Origin: G963677485 sp942492855
GTDB taxonomy: Bacteria; Armatimonadota; HRBIN16
DNA length: 64,000 bases
Assembly: GCA_942492855.1 (NCBI GenBank)
Contig: OW818647.1
Location: 2,356,001-2,420,000 of the forward strand
Reading direction: 5' to 3'
Shown in pieces: positions 36,264-45,420 of this stretch; positions within the stretch are counted from its first letter, which is position 1; each line of letters opens with the position of its first letter. The position numbers and the translations under genes are program-made. The notes beneath the pieces are model-generated. The model saw only the letters and a program-made list of their open reading frames with translations. It had not been told where the DNA came from and did not search any database.

Positions 36264-36632
36264 TAACTGCTCGGCCATGGGCGATGATCATGCATCAGTC
36301 CGCGATCGGTGATGCTGCTGTAGCTTCCGGCACCCACGAAGTGGGTATGATTCTTATAGCCACGGGTAAGCGCCAGCGCAACCCGTGGAAGGCAACCGGA
36401 AACCGTCTACCTCGAAGTGGGTCGTCTTCGGTGACTTGATAAAACGGCTACCGCGCATAGGTGCGACCCACTTCGGGGTAGGTATGGCGCGCATATTACC
36501 AGGGGTATCGCTTCGCTCACCCCTGGCTATAAGAATCACACCCACTTCGTGGGTGCCCGTAGGGATGCCTGCTGCAGACGGTGCCAATGCTGAGATTCAA
36601 CTTGGCAGTATCATCTGATGGCTGAGTAGTTA
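36264..36632. mobile_element. MITE-like structured element, copy B
   Basis: A 369-nt copy with the best terminal inverted repeats: TAACTGCTCGGCCAT at 36264-36278 and ATGGCTGAGTAGTTA at 36618-36632 (13 of 15 complementary). The inner inverted repeats and side hairpins are the same as in copy C. It lies 24 bp after the WbsX-like gene. A target-site duplication could not be shown: left flank AAAATTATG, right flank CAAAATAC. Confidence 0.85.
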
Positions 36633-36980
36633 CAAAATACTAACCGTTGTGTTGGATGATATGTCCTGTCCGTCGGATGTACGTCATACAATAAAGGTAG
36701 TTACCGTCAACTGTGATGATCCCGCAATCCGTGGCACAGGTGATGCTTATAACGAGCAATTCTGACCAATAAATGGCTCAATTGAACTGAATTCACTGTT
36801 TTCGTGAACAGCTCACCTCTGCGGATGCCGGGCCGTAGAGATTTCTGGCAACTAGTCTTATGAACTGAGTATCTAGCATTGGTATCGATATTTATAACAC
36901 CCTTGCTCCACTGCGTCCGGATTTCCCACAGCATTTATCAAAATAACCGAGATTTTGCCCTAATATCCGCCCATCACCCC
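36633..36980. other. A+T-rich spacer with no gene
   Basis: About 350 bp with no recognisable open frame or repeat member, ending at the promoter of the regulator gene. Confidence 0.4.
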
Positions 36981-37008
36981 TTGCTTTTTTATCTCAGTGT
37001 GTTATTAT
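36981..37008 (+). promoter_or_regulatory. Sigma-70-type promoter of the regulator gene
   Basis: TTGCTT at 36981-36986 and TATTAT at 37003-37008 with a 16-bp spacer, 43 bp before the start codon at 37051. By-eye match only. Confidence 0.45.
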
Positions 37009-37050
37009 TCCTTAAAAGCACACAATTTCGCGGGTTTTCTGGAGGACAAC

Positions 37051-38199
37051 ATGGCCACACCTCTCCATAAAAAGGTGATGAACCGCATCCGATTTGACTT
37101 CATACTCAACGGCCGAGTCGTGGCCGGAGCTCGTCTGCCCGGAGCACGCGAACTGGCCAGGCTGTATGGCGTGGCGGTGACCACCGTGGTACACGCCCTG
37201 AACGAAATGGAGCTGGAAGGCTGGATCAACAAACGGCGCGGCAGCGGATGCTATGTCACGCGGCAGGCGTTGATGAGTCGGCCTGAGATGCTGGGACTGG
37301 TGGCCTACAGCCCGAAAAATGAGACCGTGCTGCGGTTCTACCAGGGTGTGGAGCGCGCCGCGCGCCGCCGTGAGATGCACGTGGTGATGGCGAACTCCGA
37401 CGGCGGATATGAACTGGAGCACCTGCAGGTCAAGCGTCTGGTCGAAGCGGGCTGCCGCGCGCTGGTCATACTGCCCACCACGCGCACTCGGAAGCAGATG
37501 GCCCGCGACTACCTGCGCACCGAGTTCCGCGATATCCCCATTGTGCTGGTCGACATCGCCTATCCTGAGCAGCGGCGGGCGAGTGTGCTGTTTGACAACT
37601 ACCAGGCCGGCTACGACATGACCGAATACATCGTCAAGCAGGGCTGCAAGCGCATCGCGTTTATGGATATCGCCGATGCCGATGAGACCAACCTGCTGAT
37701 GCACCGATCCACCAAGGAGCGGTATCAGGGCTATCGCGACGCACTGCGCGACCTGGGCATTGTGTTCCACCGTGAGGATGTGCTGATGGTGGATGATCTC
37801 ATGTTCCAGACTGACCCCACCTCCATGCTGATCGCCTTCCTGCGAAGGGTGCAGCAGGAGCCCGAACCCGTGGATGCGCTGATCTCGCTGTATGACCCAT
37901 GGGCGGTGATGTGCATCCGGCTAGCCCGCGAGATGGGGATTAAAATCCCCGGGCAGCTACTCGTCACAGGTTTTGATAACCTCACCATGCCGGGATATCC
38001 CCGCGACTTCGTCACCACCAGCCCGGACTTCCGGCGCGCTGGTGAGCTGGCGGTGCGCCTGGCGGTGGAACTGACCGTCACTAGGCAGAATACGCTGCCC
38101 AGCTATGTATTGCCTGTTCCGCTGTTGATACCGCCACCGCCCGTCGCCGTTGAACCCACGACAGAGGCACCAGCAGCCGAACCCACACAACCGGGGTGA
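37051..38199 (+). CDS. GntR/LacI hybrid transcriptional regulator
   Basis: This 382-residue protein joins a GntR-type winged helix at residues 5-70 (ARLPGARELARLYGVAVTTV, then LEGWINKRRGSGCYVT) to a LacI-type sugar-binding domain at about 80-360 (LGLVAYSPKNETVLRFYQGV, then VTGFDNLTMPGYP). It should bind a sugar ligand and control nearby sugar genes. GGAGG at 37041-37045 fixes the ATG at 37051. Its stop is only two bases before the downstream ATG, so it is co-transcribed with the DUF4185-like gene and probably regulates this cluster and itself. Confidence 0.88.
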   Translation: MATPLHKKVMNRIRFDFILNGRVVAGARLPGARELARLYGVAVTTVVHALNEMELEGWINKRRGSGCYVTRQALMSRPEMLGLVAYSPKNETVLRFYQGVERAARRREMHVVMANSDGGYELEHLQVKRLVEAGCRALVILPTTRTRKQMARDYLRTEFRDIPIVLVDIAYPEQRRASVLFDNYQAGYDMTEYIVKQGCKRIAFMDIADADETNLLMHRSTKERYQGYRDALRDLGIVFHREDVLMVDDLMFQTDPTSMLIAFLRRVQQEPEPVDALISLYDPWAVMCIRLAREMGIKIPGQLLVTGFDNLTMPGYPRDFVTTSPDFRRAGELAVRLAVELTVTRQNTLPSYVLPVPLLIPPPPVAVEPTTEAPAAEPTQPG

Positions 38200-38201
38200 A
38201 T

Positions 38202-40202
38202 ATGAATAAAACCTTTTATGTATCAATAGCATCTGCCATTTTGAGTATGGCATCCATGGCCCATGCCGGAGAGTGGGTGTGGCCATTCGATCTGGCATCG
38301 AAGAATCAGCCTGTGCGGTCGGTTGCCATCAACATGAGCGGTGTGCCAGCCAATACGGTGGACGCCAACAACTGCCAGCTTGTAGGTGGTGCAGAATATG
38401 CCGACCCAGGCGCATTAGGCGGTAAGGCGGTAGGTGCTTTTGGCGACAAGCCGGGTCATCGGATCACCACGCCACGCGTTAAGCCAACTGGTGTCGTGAT
38501 CATCTATGTGAATAACGGCAACGGCCGTCCGCAGCAGTTCGGGCTCTATGTCAATGGCCAGCGCAAAGCCACGCTCATGGCTCCCGCCACCCCAACCTGG
38601 TATTCGCCGTTTGTTCCTGTGGAATACCGCGGGGAAGTGCAAGGCGAGGTGGGGATCGGTGTAGATGAGGCAGATGTGGCCGCTAACAAGAATGCCTTCT
38701 GCATGAATGTTGACCGGATTGAGTTTTCGGAAAGGCGGCCATCACAGGATGTCTGGCTGCCCTTAGCCGAGGGCAAGCTCAGTCTGCCGGCCAAAAGCTT
38801 CATCATGGGGTATAAGATAAAGGCACCTAAAGGGTTACGAACCCAACTGGTGCTCGAGGCAGCAGATGGCAGCCGGTACGAATCTAAACAATGGAACCAG
38901 TGGAAGCACAACACCTGGGAGAACGCCAACCTGACCTTTGACAACTTCACCCCTCATCTTGACGTGAGTAAGCTGAAGTCGGGTGTCTGGAAGCTGGGTT
39001 TGTACATCCGTGAGACGCTCCAGCCTATAAGGGGCACTTGTCAGGTGCAGCGGGTGATCTTCAGCGATGTATGGCCCTCTCAACCGCCAGCCGCCAGCCC
39101 CTTCGCGCCAAGCAAGTTGTATGCCGGGGTGCGGTTCACCGGCCGGCACGCCCACTACACGCAGGCCGATACCTGGTACCCCAGTTGGGCTTCAGATGGC
39201 AACCTCTACTCACCCTACACCGACGGCACAGTGGACGGTGTGTTCAGCCGTTCAGACAATGTAGATGCCACCACGGGCATGGCCAAAATCGAGGGTAATG
39301 ACCCCATGAAACTGAAGGTCAGCACCCTGGGGCTCTATTCAAGCTCACCGTGGCCTTTTGCCACTCGGTACCCGTGCGGCTCGCTTGTATACAACGGGGT
39401 TTGGTATTACGGCACCTACATCCTGAACAGCGGCAGCCGGCCTGTCAAAGACACTGAGCAGATGTTCCAGGGCCCGTTTGTGGGATTCCGCACCAGCAAA
39501 GACTACGGTAAAACATGGACCGAAACCCCCTGCACACCTCAGAGCAACCTGTTCGGGGAGCGCGTCGACAAGAACCCCTCCGGCGGATACACCAAAATCC
39601 GGATGGGCACTCCCCATTTCGTAGATTTCGGCAAGAACATGCAGCACAGCCCAGATGGATATGCCTACCTGGTTGCTCACGGTAACGAGCGGCCCGTCAG
39701 CAACCAGAACTGGGTTCTTGGTGACGGGGTATATCTATGCCGCGTGAAGCCCAGCGTGAAGAACATCAACGACATCAACGCCTACCAGTTCTTCGCGGGT
39801 TACAAGGCAGATGGACAACCTGTATGGAGCCGCCGATTCAAGGACATTAAGCCGTTATACACATGGAACCAGCAGGCCGGTTGTGTGACGATGAGCTATA
39901 TACCCAAAACCAGGCGGTACATAATGGTGGTCGGCACTGGCGACAATGTCAGCTCACCCTTCAACACCTATATACTGGAGAGCGATAAGCCGACGGGCCC
40001 TTTCAATATGGTGACATATATGGAGGGCTTCGGACGGCAGGCCTACTTTACGAACATTCCTAGCAAGTTCATCCAGCCTGATGGAAATCGCATGTGGCTG
40101 TGTTATAGTGCAAACTGGACGGGGCACCTGATGAACCCTCCAGACGCATCGTATTGTATGAATCTGTCCGAATTTGACTTAGTTCCTAGTGTTGCAAAAT
40201 AG
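38202..40202 (+). CDS. Secreted DUF4185-like protein with N-terminal beta domain
   Basis: This 666-residue protein has a signal peptide (MNKTFYVSIASAILSMASMAHA). Residues 25-290 look like a beta-rich binding module; residues about 300-660 match the DUF4185 five-blade-propeller-like pattern (DTWYPSWASDGNLYSPYTDG, then DYGKTWTETP, then RRYIMVVGTGDN). GTG at 38196 is a possible start but ATG 38202 leaves GGGGTGA as the ribosome site. Related five-blade propellers are glycosidases; catalytic residues are not obvious here. It lies just before the GH20 genes and is probably in the same unit. Confidence 0.7.
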   Translation: MNKTFYVSIASAILSMASMAHAGEWVWPFDLASKNQPVRSVAINMSGVPANTVDANNCQLVGGAEYADPGALGGKAVGAFGDKPGHRITTPRVKPTGVVIIYVNNGNGRPQQFGLYVNGQRKATLMAPATPTWYSPFVPVEYRGEVQGEVGIGVDEADVAANKNAFCMNVDRIEFSERRPSQDVWLPLAEGKLSLPAKSFIMGYKIKAPKGLRTQLVLEAADGSRYESKQWNQWKHNTWENANLTFDNFTPHLDVSKLKSGVWKLGLYIRETLQPIRGTCQVQRVIFSDVWPSQPPAASPFAPSKLYAGVRFTGRHAHYTQADTWYPSWASDGNLYSPYTDGTVDGVFSRSDNVDATTGMAKIEGNDPMKLKVSTLGLYSSSPWPFATRYPCGSLVYNGVWYYGTYILNSGSRPVKDTEQMFQGPFVGFRTSKDYGKTWTETPCTPQSNLFGERVDKNPSGGYTKIRMGTPHFVDFGKNMQHSPDGYAYLVAHGNERPVSNQNWVLGDGVYLCRVKPSVKNINDINAYQFFAGYKADGQPVWSRRFKDIKPLYTWNQQAGCVTMSYIPKTRRYIMVVGTGDNVSSPFNTYILESDKPTGPFNMVTYMEGFGRQAYFTNIPSKFIQPDGNRMWLCYSANWTGHLMNPPDASYCMNLSEFDLVPSVAK

Positions 40203-40233
40203 ACCAGCCTAATCGAGAAGGAGCGTTCTTTAC

Positions 40234-41709
40234 ATGAACCGAGTGCAGATGATCCCGTCACCAGCCAACATGTCAGACAATGGGGGCAGCATTACCATCA
40301 CCGCAGCGAACAGTATCGTGTTCAAAAGGTATGCTAAAAATGATGCTCTGTTCCTACAGCAGATGATCATTAAGATGGGCGGACCGAAAATCCCGGTGAC
40401 CGCATACAGGGCAGATGCGGGAGACATCGAGGTTGCTTACAACGCTAACTATACCGATGAAAGATACACGATCGATATCGATGAGTGCGTGAGGATCGCA
40501 GGCAAGGGGAAAACTGGCCTGAGCTGGAGCATCGTCAGCCTGTTGCAGATGATGGAAATCACACCGGACGCAGTCACACTGCCCCGAATCAACATTAAAG
40601 ACAAACCCGAGAGCCCATACCGAAGTGTCATGGTGGACCTGGCACGTAAATGGCACCCCATGCCTGCGCTATACAATATTGTGCTGATGTGCTGGTGGTA
40701 CAAAATCAAGTATCTGCACCTTCATCTGACCGATGATCAGAGCTGGACGCTTCCAAGCAAACGCTACCCAAAACTGCCTACACCTAAACGGTACTATTCA
40801 GAAACTGAGCTCAAGAAGCTCAACAGCTTCGCTCAGCAGCATGGTGTCACCATCGTTCCGGAAGTTGATATGCCCGGCCACTGCCTGGCGCTTGTGAAGG
40901 CTCTGCCTAAGGTCGTAGGTAACGAAACGGCGAAGGCGCAGCAGGCAGCCAAGGGAGATGGTGTGATCCACCCGGGGATGACTGGGAATGAAGCCGCCAG
41001 TGCCATCTGCCCAGGACGTGAAAGCACGTATGAGTTCATGCGTGACATAGTGGAGCAGCTCTGCAGGCTCTTCCCGGAAAGCCCCTACATTCACATTGGT
41101 GCCGATGAAGTCAACAAGACGCCTTGGACGAGTTGTGTTCATTGTGCAAGCTATATGAAGAAGCACGGTCTGGACGATGCGGAAGAGCTCTATCGGCACT
41201 TCATCGTCCGGATGAATGACATAGTTCGCGAGCAAGGTAAACAGACCATAGTATGGGAAGGCTTCAAGGTCAAGGGCAAGGTAGAGATACCGCGCAATAT
41301 CATCGTCATGGAGTTCGAAAACCACTACGAACTGCCGGCACCGTTGCTAAAGGCAGGATACAGTCTTGTGAATACAAGCTGGCAGCCGCTCTACATCGTG
41401 CCAACGTTGAGCTGGCCGGCGGAACATATATTGAAGTGGAATATCTGGCGTTGGGAGCACTGGTGGGACCAGAGCCAGGCGTTCCCGAACGGCATCAATG
41501 TGAGCAAAACCAGCCAGGTTCTGGGTGCTGGCATGTGCGCCTGGGAAATGGAGCCAGGGCCAGAATGGACCGCTTTCCTGCCAAGAGTTCCTGCTCTTTC
41601 TGAACGCACCTGGAACACAAAGGCCGAGGTAAACTACGAGGCCTGGATCACGCGCTGGAACAAGCTCAACGAACGGCTGGAGCGGCTGATTGCCCAGCAG
41701 TCGAAGTAG
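40234..41709 (+). CDS. Glycoside hydrolase family 20 (beta-N-acetylhexosaminidase-like)
   Basis: This 491-residue protein has no signal peptide. The N-terminal 120 residues form the GH20b domain, and the barrel follows: LHLHLTDDQSWTLPSKRYP near 161, IVPEVDMPGHCLAL near 207, and IHIGADEVNKTPWT near 286, where Asp291-Glu292 is the catalytic pair of substrate-assisted hydrolysis. A conserved SCVHCASYMKK segment with CxxC follows. It probably cleaves terminal N-acetylhexosamine from oligosaccharides. RBS AAGGAG at about 40219. It is closely related to both halves of the protein at 42214, 504 bp downstream. Confidence 0.92.
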   Translation: MNRVQMIPSPANMSDNGGSITITAANSIVFKRYAKNDALFLQQMIIKMGGPKIPVTAYRADAGDIEVAYNANYTDERYTIDIDECVRIAGKGKTGLSWSIVSLLQMMEITPDAVTLPRINIKDKPESPYRSVMVDLARKWHPMPALYNIVLMCWWYKIKYLHLHLTDDQSWTLPSKRYPKLPTPKRYYSETELKKLNSFAQQHGVTIVPEVDMPGHCLALVKALPKVVGNETAKAQQAAKGDGVIHPGMTGNEAASAICPGRESTYEFMRDIVEQLCRLFPESPYIHIGADEVNKTPWTSCVHCASYMKKHGLDDAEELYRHFIVRMNDIVREQGKQTIVWEGFKVKGKVEIPRNIIVMEFENHYELPAPLLKAGYSLVNTSWQPLYIVPTLSWPAEHILKWNIWRWEHWWDQSQAFPNGINVSKTSQVLGAGMCAWEMEPGPEWTAFLPRVPALSERTWNTKAEVNYEAWITRWNKLNERLERLIAQQSK

Positions 41710-41734
41710 TTTCAGATCGTATCAAACTATATCG

Positions 41735-42103
41735 TAACTACTCAGCAATAGGCGATGATCGTGCATCGGTCCACGATTGGTAATGCTGCTGTAGCTTCCG
41801 GCACCCACGAAGTGGGTAAGATTCTTATAGCCACGGGTAAGCGCCAGCGCAACCCGTGGAAGGCAACCGAATACCGTCTACCCCGAAGTGGGTCGTCTTC
41901 GGTGACTTGACAAAACGGCTGCCGCGAATAGAAGCGACCCACTTCGGGGTAGGAATGATACGCCGCTTTCCAGGGGTATCGCTTCGCTCACCCCTGGCTA
42001 TAAGAACCGCTACCCACTTCGTGGGTGCCCGTATGGATGCATGAAGGCGTTGCGCCTATGCCGAACAGACACATGGCAGTATAATCTGATGGCTGAGTAG
42101 TTC
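41735..42103. mobile_element. MITE-like structured element, copy C
   Basis: A 369-nt copy with terminal TAACTACTCAGC at 41735-41746 and GCTGAGTAGTT at 42092-42102. GGCACCCACGAAGTGGGTA at 41800-41818 pairs with its perfect complement at 42011-42029; CTACCCCGAAGTGGGTCG at 41878-41895 pairs with 41935-41952. Side hairpins: 41831-41859 and 41970-41997. A possible duplication ACTATA flanks it (41727 region and 42104-42109). It lies between the two GH20 genes. Confidence 0.85.
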
Positions 42104-42213
42104 ACTATAACAAGATCGGTGCGGTACGAAACGAACATACAATGAGCCGGCTTACTAACCCGTTCCGGCGGTAACCCGGCTCTGTATGGCATAAAACCAG
42201 GGAGAATTATAGT

Positions 42214-45200
42214 ATGAATCCGAATACAGTTATTCCGACCCCTTATGTTCAAAAAATGATAGATGGTGCCATCACTGTCACCTCGGTAAACCGCATCGTA
42301 TACACAAAAAACAATGTGAAGCCATATGCCGAATTTCTACAGCAGAAAATTGTAGATATGGGTGGACCGCGTATCCCGATAAAGTGCGGCCAACACAAGC
42401 CTGGTGACATCAATATGTACTTAACGGACCGCAAGCAGCGGGATCATTACTCGGTATCGGTTGATGACCGTGCGAAATTGACAGGCAATGTTGCTGGTGG
42501 TATCCATTGGGCGATAGCGAGCATGCTGCAAGTGGCCGATTTTGCTTCTCATGCTGTCACGATACCGCGGATGATCCTGGAGGATGAATCCCACTGCCAG
42601 TATCGCGGTTTGATGGTCGATCTAGCCAGTCACTGGCACCCGATTGAGTCGCTGTTTGACATGGTGCTGCTATGCTGGTGGTACAAGATCAACACGCTGC
42701 ATCTGCATTTTACAGATGACAAAAGCTGGACTCTGCCCAACGCCAAATACCCTTATCTGCCCACACCAGACCGGCACTACACAGTGAATCAACTGAAGGC
42801 ACTCAACAGACTCGCTCAGATGCATGGGGTGACGATAGTGCCAGAGGTCGATATGCCCGGTCACTGTCTGGCTCTAGCCAGTGCGCTGCCCGAAATTGTG
42901 GGTAACGAGCAGGCATCATCATCGCCGGAGGCTGGCCAAACCGAGCTCATCCACCCCGGCATGACCGGGAAAGAGGCTGACAGTGCCATCTGCCCTGGGC
43001 GCGAGAGTACATATGAGTTCTTGAGCAGTGTCATATCCGATGTCTGTGAGTTTTTCCGTGGTAGCCCATATATCCATATAGGGGCCGATGAAGTGAACAA
43101 AACACCATGGACAACATGTGTACACTGCCAGGATTACATGAAAAAGCACGACATACCCGACGTTGAAGAGCTCTATCGCCATTTCATCGTGCGTATGAAC
43201 GACTGCGTTCGTGAACACGGCAAACAGACCATCGTGTGGGAGGGGTTCAAGGCCGAAGGGCAGATATCCATCCCGCAAGATGTGATTGTGATGGAGTTCG
43301 AAAATCACTACGAGCTCCCTGGGCCTCTGCTTGACAAGGGCTACCAACTGATCAATACCAGTTGGCAGCCGCTGTACATCGTCCCTACCGCAAGTTGGTC
43401 CGCAGAACACATCCTGGGTTGGAATATCTGGCGCTGGGAGCATTGGTGGGACCAAAGCCAGGCATTTCCAAACGGCATTGAGGTTCCCGAAACCAAACAA
43501 GTGATTGGAGCACAGGTTTGTTCATGGGGTATGGAGTCTCAAAATGAGATGGAGGCCCTGCTACCCCGAGTCGCAGCTCTGGCCGAACGCACGTGGCATA
43601 CCACCAGACCGGTATCTACGGAAGACTGGATGGCCCGTTGGGATCGTCACAACAGCCGAATCAAGCAACTGTTCGGCAGCCTTAACAAAACTGTACTGCA
43701 AGCCCCTCAACCAGTCCAACGCACATACGCCAAAATGGCGCCTATGCGATCGGTAGATATCATACCGACACCAAATCGGGTGGGGCGCCTCGGAGGCGCC
43801 ATCAAGGTCACCGCTGATAACTTGATCACCTACTCGATTGGGTGTAAAAAGTTGGCACAGATGCTCCAGCAAAAGATAGTCCAGATGGGTGGACCATACA
43901 TCAAGTGTGCGCCATACCGGCCGGTTGCGGGAGACATCGATATTAGGCGCTACCTTCGTCGACAGGACGACCTCTACCGTATCGAAGTCGACGAGCATGC
44001 TGAGGTCAGTGGACACCCTAGTGCTGGGTTGGCATGGGCAATCGCTAGTCTTCTGCAGGTAGCGACGGTCACTCCTGACACAGTCACTATCCCTCGGATG
44101 ACGGTTTCTGACAAGCCCGAATACGGGTTCCGAAGCGTGATGGTTGACCTGGTCAGCACTTGGCATCCTGTAGAGACTCTGTACGATTATGTGCAGTTGT
44201 GCTGGTGGTATAAAGTACGCTACCTGCACCTGCACTTCACAGATGATGCCGCCTGGAGGTTACCGAGCGACAAATATCCAGAGCTGCCCACACGCGGTCA
44301 GCACTACTCAGAACTAGAAATCATGGAGCTGAACCAGTACGCACAGCAGCATGGTGTCACGATCATTCCTGAAGTGGACGTGCCAGGTCACAGCAAGCTG
44401 CTTGCTGAGACACTGCCCAAACTGGTGGGTAACGAGCAATCATCTGACTTGCCCGGCGGTGACACCGAAGGCCTGCTCCATCCCGGTCTAGCGAATACCA
44501 CGCCCGCCTGCACCATCTGCCCGGGACGCGAATCCACCTACACGTTCCTGAGTGAGGTGATAGACGATCTTTGCCGATTGTTCCCCAACAGCCCCTATAT
44601 TCATATCGGCGGGGATGAAGTAAACAAAGTGCCCTGGACGAACTGCATACACTGCCAGAGCTACATGAAAGAGCATGGACTGCCCAATGTAGAAGAGCTC
44701 TATCGCCACTTCATCGTGAGGATGAATGAGCTGGTGGTGAAGCACGGCAAACGCAGCATTGTGTGGGAAGGCTTCAAAGTAGACGGGCTGGTGGAAATCC
44801 CGCGCGACATCATCGTGATGGAATACGAATGCTACTACGAGCTTCCGGGGAAACTGATAGAGGCCGGATATGAAGTGGTGAACACCAGTTGGCAGCCCAA
44901 CTACATTGTGCCCACCAAGAGCTGGCCTGCCAGCCAGATTCTACAGTGGAATGTGCGGCGATGGGAGCACTTTTTGGAGCACAGCCTGGCAGTACCGGAT
45001 GGCGTTGAAATCGACAAATCGCTGCCGATACTGGGTGCGGGCATGTGTTCATGGGGCATGGAGCCCCTTGCCGGTATGCACGCTTTACGGTCAAGGTTGC
45101 CTGCCCTGGCGCAGTGCGTTTGGAGGCCAGGTAAGACGGTGGTCTATGAAGATTGGGAAAAGATATGGGCGTGTGTTGATTCCCGGCTTGACAGCCTGTT

Positions 45201-45216
45201 AAATGTATTAAGATAG
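42214..45216 (+). CDS. Double GH20 hexosaminidase-like fusion protein
   Basis: This 1000-residue protein holds two complete GH20 units head to tail. Unit one (1-488) has FTDDKSWTLP near 167 and HIGADEVNKTPWT with Asp292-Glu293. Unit two (513-1000) has FTDDAAWRLP near 676 and HIGGDEVNKVPWT with Asp801-Glu802. A short linker near 489-512 contains NKTVLQAPQPVQRTYAK. Each unit resembles the 491-residue neighbour at 40234. Both catalytic pairs are intact. Unit two differs at several conserved spots (FLEHSLAVPDG for WWDQSQAFPNG), which suggests a different specificity. No signal peptide. Confidence 0.9.
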   Translation: MNPNTVIPTPYVQKMIDGAITVTSVNRIVYTKNNVKPYAEFLQQKIVDMGGPRIPIKCGQHKPGDINMYLTDRKQRDHYSVSVDDRAKLTGNVAGGIHWAIASMLQVADFASHAVTIPRMILEDESHCQYRGLMVDLASHWHPIESLFDMVLLCWWYKINTLHLHFTDDKSWTLPNAKYPYLPTPDRHYTVNQLKALNRLAQMHGVTIVPEVDMPGHCLALASALPEIVGNEQASSSPEAGQTELIHPGMTGKEADSAICPGRESTYEFLSSVISDVCEFFRGSPYIHIGADEVNKTPWTTCVHCQDYMKKHDIPDVEELYRHFIVRMNDCVREHGKQTIVWEGFKAEGQISIPQDVIVMEFENHYELPGPLLDKGYQLINTSWQPLYIVPTASWSAEHILGWNIWRWEHWWDQSQAFPNGIEVPETKQVIGAQVCSWGMESQNEMEALLPRVAALAERTWHTTRPVSTEDWMARWDRHNSRIKQLFGSLNKTVLQAPQPVQRTYAKMAPMRSVDIIPTPNRVGRLGGAIKVTADNLITYSIGCKKLAQMLQQKIVQMGGPYIKCAPYRPVAGDIDIRRYLRRQDDLYRIEVDEHAEVSGHPSAGLAWAIASLLQVATVTPDTVTIPRMTVSDKPEYGFRSVMVDLVSTWHPVETLYDYVQLCWWYKVRYLHLHFTDDAAWRLPSDKYPELPTRGQHYSELEIMELNQYAQQHGVTIIPEVDVPGHSKLLAETLPKLVGNEQSSDLPGGDTEGLLHPGLANTTPACTICPGRESTYTFLSEVIDDLCRLFPNSPYIHIGGDEVNKVPWTNCIHCQSYMKEHGLPNVEELYRHFIVRMNELVVKHGKRSIVWEGFKVDGLVEIPRDIIVMEYECYYELPGKLIEAGYEVVNTSWQPNYIVPTKSWPASQILQWNVRRWEHFLEHSLAVPDGVEIDKSLPILGAGMCSWGMEPLAGMHALRSRLPALAQCVWRPGKTVVYEDWEKIWACVDSRLDSLLNVLR

Positions 45217-45225
45217 GTGTGGTCA

Positions 45226-45360
45226 TCACGCGAAGACGCGAAGATGCGAAGGTAATGACCGGCGCGGTATGTCGGCGGTAGGGGCGATCGGAGATCGCCC
45301 TGGGACGCGGTACCCGTACCGGGACGATGTCACGAACGGGTTACCGAGCCCGTCGGTAAC
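45226..45360. repeat. Spacer with cgcgaag motif and small hairpins
   Basis: cacgcgaagacgcgaag begins at 45227. GGGCGATC pairs with GATCGCCC at 45282-45300, and GTTACCGA pairs with TCGGTAAC at 45340-45360. It ends the GH20 transcript region and precedes the rhamnosidase gene. Confidence 0.5.
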
Positions 45361-45420
45361 GATGAGAGACCATTACCTGAGCTGAGTATTCACAACAAAA
45401 CAAACCTGGAGGCCTATCGG

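Noticed and set aside
41727..42109. Target-site duplication ACTATA flanking copy C of the 369-nt element
   Set aside because: The left ACTATA is three bases away from the terminal repeat and the right one only one base away, and copies A and B show no convincing duplication, so I do not claim it.
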